Shown: one piece after another, positions 1 through 10,739 of the stretch
How the letters are laid out: each line of letters opens with the position of its first letter
Numbering within the stretch: the first letter of the stretch is position 1
Assembly (NCBI GenBank): GCA_003427395.1
Contig: BFEA01000991.1
Coordinates: forward strand, 140,395-175,156
Length of the DNA stretch: 34,762 nucleotides
Origin: Chara braunii
Lineage: Eukaryota > Streptophyta > Charophyceae > Charales > Characeae
Direction of reading: 5' to 3'
The notes under the pieces: generated by a model
What the model saw: the letters and a program-made list of their open reading frames with translations, nothing else
The model's database searches: none
Told to the model about the DNA's origin: nothing
Program-made: the position numbers and the translations under genes

Positions 1-92
1 TACCCCTTACCCCTTACCCCTTACCCCTTACCCCTTTACCCCTGACCCCTGACCCCTTACCCCTTTACCCCTGACCCCTGACCCTATACCCA
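1..92. repeat. Telomere-like 7-bp tandem repeat at window edge
   Basis: About a dozen tandem units of CCCCTTA (other strand TAAGGGG), decaying rightwards into CCCCTGA and CCCCTTTA variants and ending in ACCCTATACCC. The unit is not the canonical plant telomere (TTTAGGG), nor is it a rotation of TTAGGGG. It may be a degenerate interstitial telomere-like tract or an ordinary G-rich satellite. It is cut by the window edge, so its true length is unknown. Confidence 0.75.
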
Positions 93-547
93 TAAAAGAC
101 TTCATAAATTACATACAAAAATCGACAAAAAATGGACTTTCAATTCTGTACAAAAAATAAAAAATATCCGTTTTGACAAAATCGTAGTTGAATCGGGAAC
201 TCGCCAGTCGATCAAGCAAACAAAAGACAACCTGGCAACCCACTGATCGTCATCTCACCCAGACAGAGGGTGCTTCTATTCGCGCCTGGTCCCAAGGAGG
301 ATCATGCGCCTAGGGCCATGGAACCACCAGCTCAGCCTATGCAACAAAATATTGTTGTCGAATGTGGCGTAGCACGGAGCCCTTCGAATGCACAACAATA
401 GCAGGAGGCACGGTTGATGGTCAGGACTGCACACAGTGCTGCTACGAACACTAACCTTGGCTCGAGCAGGTCACACATACGCACGAACACACAAACGGAC
501 GAAAACATAAGACAATTTCCCTGCAAATGAAGCTCGGCGGCTGTGTG
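93..547. other. Unassigned non-coding stretch
   Basis: No convincing coding region, RNA gene or element end is visible. The first ~100 bases are A/T-rich; the rest has balanced composition. The longest open frame is a minus-strand one without recognisable motifs that overlaps the GTTGAA repeats to its right, so it is probably chance. Confidence 0.5.
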
Positions 548-730
548 TCTATTCAACGTGCAACGAAAAAGTTTCAACGTCGTTGTACCCATTGAATTGG
601 CCCTGGGGTCCCTTTGAATCTCCGTTGAATAGTACAAAGGGCCCTCCACGTTGAATACTGTTCAACGGGGAGGGCGCATTGGGCCTCGAACACGTCGCTG
701 GATGTGCCTGGAGCAAAAACAAATTGTCAT

Positions 731-812
731 CCCGTTGAATCCCGTTGAATCCCGTTGAATCCCGTTGAATCCCCGTTGAATCCTGTTGAATCCCGTTGAA
801 TTCCCGTTGAAC
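731..812. repeat. 10-bp minisatellite CCCGTTGAAT, about 8 units
   Basis: Four perfect CCCGTTGAAT units at 731-770 are followed by about four variants with one-base insertions or a C-to-T change. Scattered GTTGAA or TTCAAC copies lie upstream (about 550, 571, 592, 622). One inverted pair forms a perfect 7-bp hairpin, CGTTGAA-TACTG-TTCAACG, at about 650-668. Because the unit is 10 bp, open frames across it translate as Q/R/D/G/F-rich peptides that I regard as artefacts. Confidence 0.9.
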
Positions 813-2145
813 AAAAAAAAAAAGCAATGGGCGTCAGGGTTGGTTTTTTATTTTTTCTTATTTTTTTTAATGGATGAAAAAAAAATGGGCGTATGGTGTT
901 TGAAAAAAAGTACACACCCATATTTATTTTTCTAATTTTGATTTAAAAAAAAATAGAAAACTAAAAAAAAAAAAAGAGAACATTTTATTCTACAACCCTC
1001 TGTGTGTGTGTGTGTGTGTGTGTGTGATTGGGTGTGATTGGGTGCGGGGGAGGTCCAACCACTCCCACCCCACCAATCAATCGATCAAAAAAACAAAAAA
1101 AAAAAAAAAGTAAAAAAAAAAAACAAAAAAAAAACAGCTTTCAAACCCCGTGCAAGTAAGTGTGTGTGTGTGTCATACATGCGGCGCATGGACATGCATG
1201 GCGTCGGTAACGTGCGCCGCACCGCGCAGAGCGCACGATGTGCGCGCACCCGATGCGGCGCATACTCAATTCTAGGGGTTCCCCAAGAAATTCGAAAGTT
1301 GGGGGGGGGGGTTGGAAGGCCAATACTATCTCGCGTCGCCGGTTCACAAAAAAAAAAAATTAATAATTCTGGGCACGCTCGGCCCCGCCAAAATCGAAGG
1401 GCAGGTTTTTTCGAGTACTTCGTTTTTTCAAGTACTCGGCCCTGCGTATCGTCGTCCCCACCCCTTCAGTCGGCCTTGTGTGTGCCCCGAGTTCTGTTTC
1501 CCCTTCGTTGTTGTCATCGTCGTCGTGTGTGGTGTGTTGGAGCAGGAGGCAGCCCTCCACGTCGTCGTTCAGACACACTTCGCAGCTTCGAACAGCGAGG
1601 AGGTGGGTCGCAGAAATGGGACGATCCGAAGGACATAGCCGAATTCAGGTGGGTTACCACCAGCCCCTCNAAAAAAAAAAAGTAAAAAAAAAAACGAAAA
1701 AAAACCGCTTTCAAACCCCGCGCAAGTAAGTGAGTGTGTGTGTGTGTGTATGTGATTGGGTGAGGGTGGAGGGGCCGACCCATCCCCCACCAATCAATCA
1801 ATCAATCAATCAATAAAAATAAAAAATAAAAAGGAAAAAAAAAACGGAAAAGGTCACTTTCAAACCCGGCGCAAGTAAGTGTGTGTGTGTGTGTATGTGT
1901 ATGTATGTGTGTGTAAGTGTGTGTGTGTGTGTGTTGTGTGTGATTGGTCGAGGGTGGGGGGTCGGCCCATCCCCCACCAATCAATCAATCAATAAATAAA
2001 GAAAAAAAGAAAAAAATCGATGTGTTTAGAGTCTGGTTAGGTTTTTTATGTTTAAAAATAATTTAAATGCTAAAAAAATAAAAATAAAAATATGGGGATG
2101 TAGAGCGCAAAAAAATCTACACCCCTATATTTTTTATTTTTTTCT
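813..2145. repeat. Low-complexity block: TG microsatellites, A-tracts, repeated unit, two edge hairpins
   Basis: A composite unit occurs at least three times, complete or partial (about 994-1180, 1670-1804, 1850-1996). It consists of an A-rich tract, a CTTTCAAACCC box, GCAAGTAAGTG, a (TG)n run, a G-rich GATTGGG stretch, a CCCCACCAATC box and (AATC)n. Similar A-rich hairpins sit at both edges of the block (875-932 and 2072-2145). The middle (1180-1640) is GC-richer and includes CATGCGGCGCATG-like palindromic words. No gene is supported; the open frames here are homopolymer and TG-repeat translations. There is one N at 1670. Confidence 0.65.
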
Positions 2146-2564
2146 TTAGTATTTTTTGCCTGCGAAAACAAAATTTGTGGGCAGCGTTGTACCACGTCCT
2201 CGTTGAATCGAAAATCAGACACACAACTCGGCGGTATCCATAAGCAACTCGGCCAGAGCTAGGGGAAAGAAGAAAGAAAACACGAGCAAAAGAGGAAGGA
2301 GAGGATGCATCCAAACCCCGTGAGACCAAAAAATCAGCATGCGTGCGTGAGTTTTTTGGATAGCTCCTGGATGCTCTCTTTCTCTCTTTAGTTTTTCCTT
2401 TGTCTTTATTTTCCTGTTTTTTTTTCTTTCTTTTTCTTTTTTCTTTTTTATTGTTTTTGTTTCTCTCCTTTTTCGTTTTTTTCTTCTTCTTTCTTTTTTT
2501 CTCTTCCTCATTTTTTCTTCCTCTTTCCCACCACTAGTGCTTGGATAACGACCCACCCACAAGC
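2146..2564. other. Pyrimidine-rich upstream region of the RT pseudogene
   Basis: From about 2355 to 2530 the plus strand is almost pure C/T and ends in a CACTAG that resembles a 3' splice acceptor just before the first in-frame ATG (2565). It could be the end of an intron or a decayed 5' leader. No coding sequence is recognised. Confidence 0.4.
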
Positions 2565-4657
2565 ATGGTTGATGTCTTCAAAGAAGAAGTGGTCAATGCG
2601 CAGGATGAGCTCTTCGAAGAGGAGGAAGTTGGGCGCCTCGTGAGACTACCCTCAGGAAGGCTTGCATGGAGGAGGAAGAAGCAGGAGAAGCGGGAATTCG
2701 TGCATGTCAGGTACACAAGCAGACTCGTGGAAGCAGTGTCACTTAGACAGTTTGTATTAGAGGGGCTGAAGAAGGTGGCGGAAGAAAGATCAGAAAGCTG
2801 GTTTGAAGAGGTGGTCATCAGTTGGAATTACGATGAGCCACTTGGCGCCACGATTTGCAAGTCAGGCAAGGTATTAAGGAAATTCAAAGTGACAGAGTGG
2901 GAGGTGAGTTACGATCCAGAGTACTACAGATGCGGGGCAGGCAGACATGCTGAATTCTTAATCCTGCCTCTGGGAGACTGCTTCCAACAGAAGGTAACAT
3001 TCATGTCATCACTCCAGACACAAGGATCATGAACAACAGACAACTACAGCTCATGTTGAACGCAGGCCTCAATCACATTCCAATGAGGGCACTCGGCGAG
3101 GACTTTGCCTTGGGGGAAATAGAGGAGGCGCTTGGCTGCATCTTGACCACCAGGATATGCAATGAGAAGATCTCAATGGAGGAAGAGAAGCTAGTGCAGA
3201 ATTTCGTAATGGCCAGAGTCAAGGCCAGCATCATATAGTATCATGCACAGCATAGGCACATCGTGGAGGAGCCGATTAAGAGTATCCCAGTAAGGAGTGA
3301 GATCGAATGGCTGACCCAGAGGTATCTGGTCTGCCCAACGGACAAAGCACAGCATACCCCGACGTTCGTATGTGTCAATCATAAGAAGATTAGTACTGGA
3401 GCATCTCTCTGGACCAGATTTCATTCCGCTCCAGCAGCCGCTTGGTGCTATCGGAAGCAGAATCACGGGGGAAGCCAATGCTCTCGCACCAATCGGCCGC
3501 ACAAAAGAAAGGTTGCCATTGTCGCACCTCATGGTCGTTTACAAGGCGCATAAGGAGTCCTTCAGATGGATTACCAACACGACATGATCCGTCCTCTCAC
3601 CAGTTGTGGATGTATGTACTTGTCTGCTAAAGTTCCTGGCGATCGAAGGCGCTTTGCAAGGGAAAGAGCGATGCAATCTTTGAGGAGCATAAGGTGAGAC
3701 CTAACTACTGGTGGCCAATTGCATCCATTGGTGAATTTGTAGCCAATCTGCTAAGGCACGTCTTTTCCGTCTTCATTGCCGACATCACGAGATGCTTCGA
3801 GAAGATCCCGAAAGATAAATCTGATGACGGGTTAAAACAACACGCTGCACCCCTTTTGGATCGATGGGTAGCAAGAGAGGTAGTTCGACATACTTTACTT
3901 CAACAAGCCAGAGATCATCGACACTTGTGATTGGTTGATATCCAACGCTGCGGTACAGATGGGCGATAGAGTTTGGAGGCAAACACTCGAAATCCCGATG
4001 GGATTGACCTGCTCACCTATCATGTGTCATGTGTATTTTTTTAAATATGAATTTCAACTAATTTCACACCTTGTCGAGAACCAGGAATCTCAAGCACTCG
4101 GATGTTTCGAAAAAAACATACAGGTATATCGATGACCTGTGTTCGGCACTGTTCGCTAAACAACACAGTCATTGCAGGTTTCCTCAGAGATGGGATGCCT
4201 GGTCTATTACCTGCAAAGAAAATTTATCCACACGAATTCATCGAAGTGAAGGAAACCACAGAGGTTGAAGTGGATGGCCAGAGGCTAGTCATAAATTTTC
4301 TTAATATTACACTATTGATAATATCAACAGCCAGCAGCTCGTTCGCCAACTCAAAACATGACAAGAAAAAAAGGCTTAATTTCAATCCCGTTAAGTTCAT
4401 GAAATTTAAGTCCAATCGTAGCATCGCCCAATCACTTCAAACAAATTCTGACTACGCAGACGGTGTTAGTCCTGTTGTTATGCTCTGATCAACAAGAGGC
4501 TGCATTTAAAATTCATACGCTGGTCCAGAACATGGTTGCCAACGGTTTTGGCAGAAAAGAATGTTGGAAGATAGTCAAAAAAGTCTTTTGCAATAGGACT
4601 AGCTACCAGCCAGGGCGAGTTGACGATAACATGGTTAGGAGTATCCTGATTTCGTGA
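2565..4657 (+). pseudogene. Decayed YIDD-type (Penelope-like) reverse transcriptase
   Basis: A single reverse-transcriptase reading frame is broken by at least seven frameshifts and several stops, but can be followed in order. The N-terminal region of unknown function spans 2565-3032. It shifts to a second frame at about 3029, with an in-frame TAG at 3236-3238. PTDKAQ..TFVC lies near 3340, YKAHKESFRWITN near 3540-3582, and ADITRCFEKIP (motif A, catalytic Asp) near 3778. IPMGLTCSPIMC (motif B) lies near 4000, YIDDL (motif C) at 4125-4139, EFIEVKETTE near 4235 and FLNITL near 4300. LNFNPVKFMKF near 4380 is followed by a tail ending at 4655. The motif order and the GIPMG/YIDD/KDTTE-like words match a widespread group of RTs seen in animals and algae that I associate with Penelope-like elements. 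No GIY-YIG endonuclease is visible. Upstream is a pyrimidine tract and downstream an A-rich stretch with AATAAA near 4963. RT identity is secure; the family is an inference. Confidence 0.8.
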
Positions 4658-4789
4658 TTCCGCATGAGCTAACTGTGGTGGGTGTTTGTGTGAAGTGTGT
4701 TGTGGCGACCAGGGGCTAGGGTCAGAAGGTCTGTTGCCCCTTGACATCCAGCCTTCCACCCCTGTCCCAATTAACCGGCGGGAAAGTGG

Positions 4790-4843
<54 letters not shown>

Positions 4844-4987
4844 GGACAGCAGAAGATATGAGCAAACCGAAGGAGGAAAAATTGCTAAGAGGTAAGAGGG
4901 GAAGAAGAAAAAAGAAAAATAAGACGAAGAAGCGAGCACACTGAGTACAGGCGTTTAATCCCAAATAAATATACGCAATGCAATCTG
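4658..4987. repeat. (AC)n microsatellite and A/G-rich tail
   Basis: A pure (AC)n run covers about 4796-4840. It is followed by a purine-rich stretch (about 4860-4940) and an AAATAAATA motif near 4963. This segment lies between the end of the RT pseudogene and the left LTR of element 1, and could include the 3' tail of the RT element. Minus-strand frames here read through CACACA repeats and are not credible. Confidence 0.7.
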
Positions 4988-6131
4988 TGAGGATTGAGCC
5001 CTCAAGAAGGGGCCTTGCCATGATGTACATGTTCTCGGCTAAGGCCCCAGCAAGCCTCGTGCCCGCCCTAAGTGAAGGCGGGCCAGCAAATCAACAAGAG
5101 CCCTCTGTGCAAACATTTCACGAAATGGGGTCCATACAGTTGAAGCACGCCCTACATGAAGGCGGGCCAGTTGGTTGGAGTGCACCGAGTTCCGGATCTC
5201 TGCAAATGCAGAAGGACCAGGGCCTTTGGGAGTTGGTTAGGCCCTGGACACATAAACGTGAGGCCGACATTGCATGCTGGAAATAGAGGCCGAAAATGCC
5301 AATGGGAAACCGGCCCACTGTCTGAATTTGGCCGCAGGCCTTGACGAAAGAGGCGCAACTGCATCACCCGGGCCCCAACTGCATCGGGCCTGCGTTCAGG
5401 CACTGGGGCCCAGTCGCAGGCTGAAGGGAGGCTGCCCACACGCAACACTGGCATATAGGCAAGCAGGGCGAGTGGGCAGGGATCTTGGCTATTGCGAGCA
5501 CGGCCAGCACGCTGCTGCGTTGCATGCATGCTGCGCTGCGCTAAGGCTGAGGGAACAGCGCTAGGCGGTAGGGCGCTGCCTATGGGCGCAGGGCGCTGGC
5601 GGCCATAGCCGGGCTGCCTGTGTGCGCAGAGAGGTGAAGGGCGAAGGTGGTTCTTAGGAGGTGAAGGGCGCTGTGTGGGATAACAAGGGAGAGTATGGGT
5701 GAAGAAGGAGACGTACCTGGTGGAGGTGGAGGTCGGCATTGGTGTTGACATCATCACTCGCTGGTCGTCAAGTTGTCTGGTTGCTTTCATNGAAGGAGAC
5801 GTACCTGGTGGAGGTGGAGGTCGGCATTGGTGTTGACATCATCACTCGCTGGTCGTCAAGTTGTCTGGTTGCTTTCATTGCTGTAGCTGTAGGCTTAGGC
5901 TGTAGAGTAGATAGGGCGCCTGGCGCCATTCAGGAGAGAGAGCTACATTGGGTTATGCTGTTGGTGTTGCCCTGTTGGGCTTGGACATTGACTCACGATT
6001 CTTCTGTATCATTCTCAAATGGATGGTTACTCGGTTCCATTGTGCTATCTGCTTTTGCTTTGACTACTTGGACTTCAGTGTGATTTTGCAATCTCGATTT
6101 TTGTGCTTCGTCCATATTCATGTTCCTTGCA
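4988..6131 (+). repeat. Left LTR of element 1
   Basis: Starts TGAGGATT and ends TTGCA, i.e. TG...CA as expected. It is close to the right copy over its whole length. It contains two short direct repeats of a CCCGCCCTAAGTGAAGGCGG-like block, GCGCTG-rich stretches, and a hairpin CGGC-CATA-GCCG at 5600-5611. An exact 87-bp repeat (5704-5790 and 5792-5878) around a single N inflates its length; without it the LTR is about 1,056 bp against 1,043 bp for the other LTR. Confidence 0.93.
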
Positions 6132-6134
6132 ATT

Positions 6135-6146
6135 TGGTATCAGAGC
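6135..6146 (+). promoter_or_regulatory. Primer-binding site for initiator-Met tRNA (element 1)
   Basis: TGGTATCAGAGC, the standard plant retrotransposon PBS complementary to the 3' end of initiator methionine tRNA, lies three bases after the left LTR end. It fixes the 5' LTR boundary and the plus-strand orientation of the element. Confidence 0.95.
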
Positions 6147-7540
6147 TGGTTAGATCGCCACTTACCTTTGGCACGCTGGCGTTATACAGACTTGGTGCGT
6201 TGACGGTGCTTCTTCGCAGTTGGTTCTCGTGACGTCAGGCCAATATAGGCGCACAACCTGGGTAGAGAGGTGTGCGCCGGAAGTCTAAAGACGGCATGTA
6301 TTGCCGTGATGAGAGGCGGAATGTATGATTGGTGATGAGAGCATACTGATATGGCATTCGACAGAGGTGGCACTGCATTGCGTTGTGGGTGGTACCGAGG
6401 CCAAGACCGGTCATCAAATGCACACTCAACTCGATTGGTGAGAAATTTGTGGTTGGGGCAGCTATCTCCAGGTATGTTGTTCCCTTAACTTATCTACTCT
6501 CTCAATCTCTTCTTACCGCGAGGAAGTGAGTCTAACTTGAGAGTCCTCTCTTTTGGTGAAGTGTCGTGAGCACGCTACCTTGAGAGACGACAATCTTCCC
6601 GGAAGCATCTGGAAGGAGAAAGAGCGGTGCCTCTGAAGGGCCCTGGTCGAAGCACTGGGTCACGGTCACTATGCCAACCCAATGGGAGTAGGTCACGCAT
6701 GCGATGGCTGCTGTCCATTTTGGCACTTTGCTGCGCTGATAGAAGTTTCGTCGGGTGTGCCAACCCATATGAGACGCTTACCAGATCGTCTATAAACATT
6801 TATGGATGGGGACTCAGTGTTGATTCTGGCTGTGATCGTCGTCCTGTCTGCGACGTTAAATAATTCCTGAGGAGATGGGGGCTCTCCTTAAATCCCTCCC
6901 GATCAGCCAGATCAACTCGGGTAGTAAGGCTCGTTCCGTACGAGAGTAAATAAGAGTGAATGGGCTGGCTTGCTCGGCAATGACTTGGGGCACAGGGGTG
7001 GGCCGAGAATACACACAAAGACACCGCTGCTCAATGATGCTATTCGGTATGTTGGATTGAGGGGAGGGTAGGTTCGAATTGGTGCTCAACTGGAAACACA
7101 ACCATACCCACTATTCATACATCTGCAACATAGTCTTGTTTTATTCTTGATTAGTTGGTTGACGGACTGCTAACACCTCACAGACAGATTAGAGTAGGAC
7201 TGTTGTATACTACCATAGCCAGTTCTATCTAACGTTGCTGTAAGTGAACTAATCAACGATAGGATTAGATTATGTATACGGTCTATGTGAATATTGTTTG
7301 ACAATCGCTTGACAGTGGTGAAATAACCTGCCGGACTCATATTTATTTTTAGAAAATTTAGAGTCGGTCAGACACATGCTGTGGTAGGACTCCAGTAGGG
7401 AGTTGTGGTGCAGATACTATTTGCATAGTTGTTGGGTGGGTAAGACAACGATGAGGGTAGAGTTGACAATGAGAGACTCACAGTCGGAACTAAAGAGAGT
7501 TTCGTTCGTGTTATAGATCCTAGGCACCGGAGTTAAGCAA
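6147..7540 (+). other. Untranslated leader of element 1
   Basis: About 1.4 kb between PBS and gag with no defendable coding region. It contains the structured block at 6833-6905 that recurs in the leader of element 2. The length fits the long leaders of large plant Ty3 elements. Confidence 0.7.
6833..6905 (+). other. Conserved structured leader block, copy 1
   Basis: Outer stem TGATCG (6833-6838) pairs with CGATCA (6900-6905). Inner hairpin 1 is CGTC (6840-6843) with GACG (6852-6855). Inner hairpin 2 is TGAGGAG (6868-6874) with CTCCTTA (6884-6890), one pair being G-U. The same architecture, with sequence changes, is present at 17028-17104 in element 2. Its position between PBS and gag suggests a packaging/dimerisation signal or a translation element; the function is inferred. 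Confidence 0.65.
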
Positions 7541-7544
7541 CGGC

Positions 7545-8900
7545 TTAGGGCCGGAGCAAGAGCCTGTGCACGAGCAGCGACCGAGAGAACAGCAAGAGAA
7601 GTTGCACAACTGGTAGCAGCAACTAACGTAGCACCTAGACAGGCCGCCGCAGCTGCAATGGCTACCACAACAGTATCAAATGCTGCCCTCTCGTCTGGGA
7701 CACAGTTAGGAATGCTCACCTGGTCCCCGGACATCTCTAGTACCGTAGTTTCTATTGTCTCCACCAGTCAAATGGCGGGCTCGCAGTTAAGCCCGTTAAC
7801 CCCACGCCAGCGGGAGTCGAGGGAACTCCAACAAGCCAAAAGGATCCGTGCACAGCTAGTGAGGAAACTTCAAGAAGCCACATAGAGAAAGAGAGATAGG
7901 ATAGTCAGGTTAGAGAGAGTAGGGGCCGAAAAAACTGCGTTAGAGGCAACGGATGAGGCAGCGTTGTTTGACCCAATGAAGGTGTTGAGGTCTAGTTTGC
8001 TCTCACTACACGCACACGTAGTCAGCAGAATGGACTTCATACAAGACACCTTGGATTAGACATTGACTCAGCTATTGCAGCTAAGCTCTAGGCTGCTCGC
8101 AGTTCATAGATCACCACTCCCTAAGATGGCAGTGATAGGCATCTATCCCCAAGCTGGCACGCAACCAAGCGGTTCGTCAGCAGCAGCAACACAGACTGTA
8201 ACTTCTTCTTCTTCTAGTCAGGCGGTGACAGCTACTCAATCACCACCACAACAACCTGTTCCACCACAGGAACAGCAGCAAGTTCCTTGTTCTCAAAGAC
8301 CCCGAAGAGGGCTCCCCTTCCTGACACAGGTGAAAAGAAGGAGGAGGATCTCAACCTCAGGTTGAGATCGGTCCTGATGTGGGTGAGGGCCAAGAGGACC
8401 TTGCAGGGGGAGGAAGTGATAATGGCTGCCTCTTACATTGAAGGTAGAGCAGCAAACTGACTTCGTGTGTTCATAGCGAAAGCCGGAGATGGACGACGCA
8501 TAGGAGAATGGGGTAAGACGCTATCTTTAGAAGAGTTCATCGACAGGGTAGAAGCTCGCTGGCACAATCAGTCAAGGAGTTTACGACTACCGTTGAGAAT
8601 CTCATTGTTGTCCCAGGCATTCGCTATTTCTCCCTGAGAGTCTCAGAACACAGTTGGCATATCACACTTCAATAGACGGAAGAAGAAAGGAGACTCCACA
8701 GGGGTGGAAGAAGAAGGGTAGACGAATGATGAGGGCAATGACCTTTCTGACCTGATGGACACACCAGAGAATGACAGTGAGGACCATGCTGAGGGTAGCA
8801 CCCTTGCCGCAGTAGAAAAAGGCTAAGGCGGGTGGCCAAGGGAAGGGCCATCAAAAGAGTCAAGGGCAGGCCGCCTCCAATCAGTCCAAAGTTGATGATT
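7545..8900 (+). pseudogene. Ty3 gag remnant (element 1)
   Basis: The region is Ala/Arg-rich, then Gln/Ser/Thr-rich. An open segment containing the ATG at 7658 runs to the stop at 7885. After a further stop near 8057, a 100-residue segment (8063-8365) carries PPQQPVPPQEQQQ-like low complexity. Further on, AASYIEGRAA (about 8420) and TLSLEEFIDRVEARW (about 8515) resemble capsid-type gag, broken by stops. A degraded zinc-knuckle-like CGG...HTQHKCKN lies near 8930-8990. The protein would be the structural Gag polyprotein that forms virus-like particles. Identity rests on position between PBS and protease and on resemblance to plant Ty3 gag; it is not functional. Confidence 0.65.
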
Positions 8901-9060
8901 GGGTTAAGGCTGCCTTAGATTAGTGTGGCGGGACCGCCGTTCGGATGGAGCTCGCATTAACTAGGTGAGAATGAGCACACCCAGCATAAATGCAAGAATG
9001 CGAAGGTCACGCAAAAGATACCCCTAAGGGAGGGGTGCCTTCTTCCCAGGCTTCTAGCTC

Positions 9061-9690
9061 AGGAAACACGTGGGGCCGGTGGAAGTTTTAGCTACTTCTA
9101 CTCATGGTGAAGTGGGAATACCCTCCCCACTTCATGAGCTGGCCAAGGCTAATGACTCTTTAGTCACCCCGCAGACTCATCTAGACCAAAATGTGCTTTG
9201 TACATTAGATGTGTCTGAAGCTTTAGAGGATTCGCAGAGTGAGTGGTCAGACAGGAACCCTAGAGAATCCTGGGTGGCACAAAGTGGTCCTAGAAGGGGA
9301 CATTTTGTGTGGAAGTTGGTGTAGGAGGCTGCAAAAGTGGTGCCTTCGTTGACATCAGCTCCGCATGGAACTACATAAGCTCTGACTGTTTGGAAAGGTT
9401 GCGCCCACAACACCAGGTACAGCACCTTAGTAGACCGGTAGCATCTACTTTGGCCAACGACGAGCGCTTAGTATTGAGTGAAGGACTATGTCAAGGACGT
9501 AGTCTGGACCTTCTCTTTTGGAGAAGAGGAACCTAATCATAGGATTTCGTTCCGAATTAGTGACAAGTTGTCATTCGACATGCCGATAGGAATGTACTAC
9601 CTTGAGGCTGCCAAGCCCCAGTTCGACTGGGACAAAAAAATGTTGAAGCATGAGTTGCATGATAGGAGAACCATTAGACTAGCTAAGTGA
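9061..9690 (+). pseudogene. Ty3 aspartic protease remnant (element 1)
   Basis: A first open part (9070-9324) is followed by a frame containing GAFVDISSAWNYISSDCLERL (about 9340-9400). This aligns by eye with GAFIDSGATRSYI of the protease in element 2, so the catalytic D-S-G triad is altered to D-I-S. A third frame (9478-9690) carries FRISDKLSFDMPIGMYYLEAAKPQFDW, the counterpart of the IVLGMDW strand. Frameshifts separate the parts. The protease would mature Gag-Pol; this copy is dead by both frame and active-site change. Confidence 0.75.
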
Positions 9691-9706
9691 AAGGCTAGTA
9701 GGTTGT

Positions 9707-10720
9707 TTGAGTCCTATGTGTGCTTATGTACAACAATGTTCTACAAATACTAAACAAGACCAAGAGGAGGGTATGTATCTAGTATACCCAGAGATAGAAC
9801 ATATCGTCGCTAAGTTCCCTGATCTGTTCAAGAAGCCCACAGGAGTCGTTGAAAGGGAGATAGTCCACGCCCTAGAAATAATTCCAGGGAGTAAAACCCC
9901 AAAGAGAAGAATCTATTGGATGACCCCGGCCGAGTGGGACGAACTCTATCGACAACTGAAGGAGCTGACAGAAAAGGGATATATACAACATAAGTATTTC
10001 TCCCTTCGGATCCCAAGTGATGTCTGTAACGAAGAAGGGAGGAAGTTTGAGGATGCGCTTTGACTATAGAGGCCTCAAAGCCATCACAGTGGAGAACGCA
10101 AAGCCTCTAAGTGACTATTATTAGGGACTGGCCACGTCCTCAGACGGTGACTGAGGTTAGACCTTTCTTAGGGATGAGTGGCTACTATAGGAATTTCTTA
10201 AAGAACTATTCTAAAGTCGTCTCTCCTTTGACAGATCTTACTTAACTTGACACCTCATGGGACTGGAATGATGAGTGTGAAGCTGTTGTCAAACGATTGA
10301 AGCACGCACTCATGAATTACAAGTTTCTTATGGTTCCCGATCCTCAGAGGTCATTTATAGTAACCACTGACGCTAACCAGTATGAGATTGGCACAGTGCT
10401 GACTCAGCAGGATGGGAAGAAGTTGAGGCCGATTGCGTATGAGCAAAAAGATGTCATCTAAGAAGTTGGTTGAACTCTATGCCCTATACAAGGCTCTAAT
10501 CCACTGGAAACACTAACTGTTGGGTAGATTCTTCTACTCGAGGACTGATCATCAGATTCTTAAGTGGACTAAGACTCAACTTGTTCTCTCCAATGTCCTC
10601 AAGTGCTAGAATAAGGTCATAGACAATATGACTTTAAGCTAGAGTAATTGAAGGGGGAGGATAACAATTTGTTGATGCGCTGTCATGTAGGGCACTAGTT
10701 TTTGAATTTGGCATATCTCA
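9707..10720 (+). pseudogene. Ty3 RT-RNase H remnant lacking the RT catalytic core (element 1)
   Basis: An N-terminal RT lead-in (PGSKTPKRRIYWMTPAEWDEL..) spans about 9770-10063. DYRGLKAITVENAKPL follows at about 10055-10100, in another frame. Immediately afterwards the sequence jumps to IRDWPRPQTVTEVRPFLG (about 10118), the RT connection region. In element 2 these two points are about 400 bp apart and enclose the YLDD box, so the catalytic palm is deleted here. RNase H follows with VTTDANQYEIGTVL (about 10360) and a degraded tail, FKLE*LKGEDNN (about 10630). Several stops are present. It could only move with enzymes supplied in trans. Confidence 0.85.
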
Positions 10721-10739
10721 CAAGCTAACTCAATCGATA

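Noticed and set aside
731-812. CRISPR-like repeat array
   Set aside because: Units are contiguous 10-mers without spacers in a eukaryotic context.
1038-1984. Open frames of Lys-rich or Thr-His-rich peptides
   Set aside because: They are translations of A-tracts and TG/CA repeats.
5152-5790. Minus-strand frames of ~210-230 codons in both LTRs of element 1
   Set aside because: They lie wholly inside non-coding LTR sequence, span an N and an assembly duplication, and show no domain; their repetition simply reflects the LTR pair.
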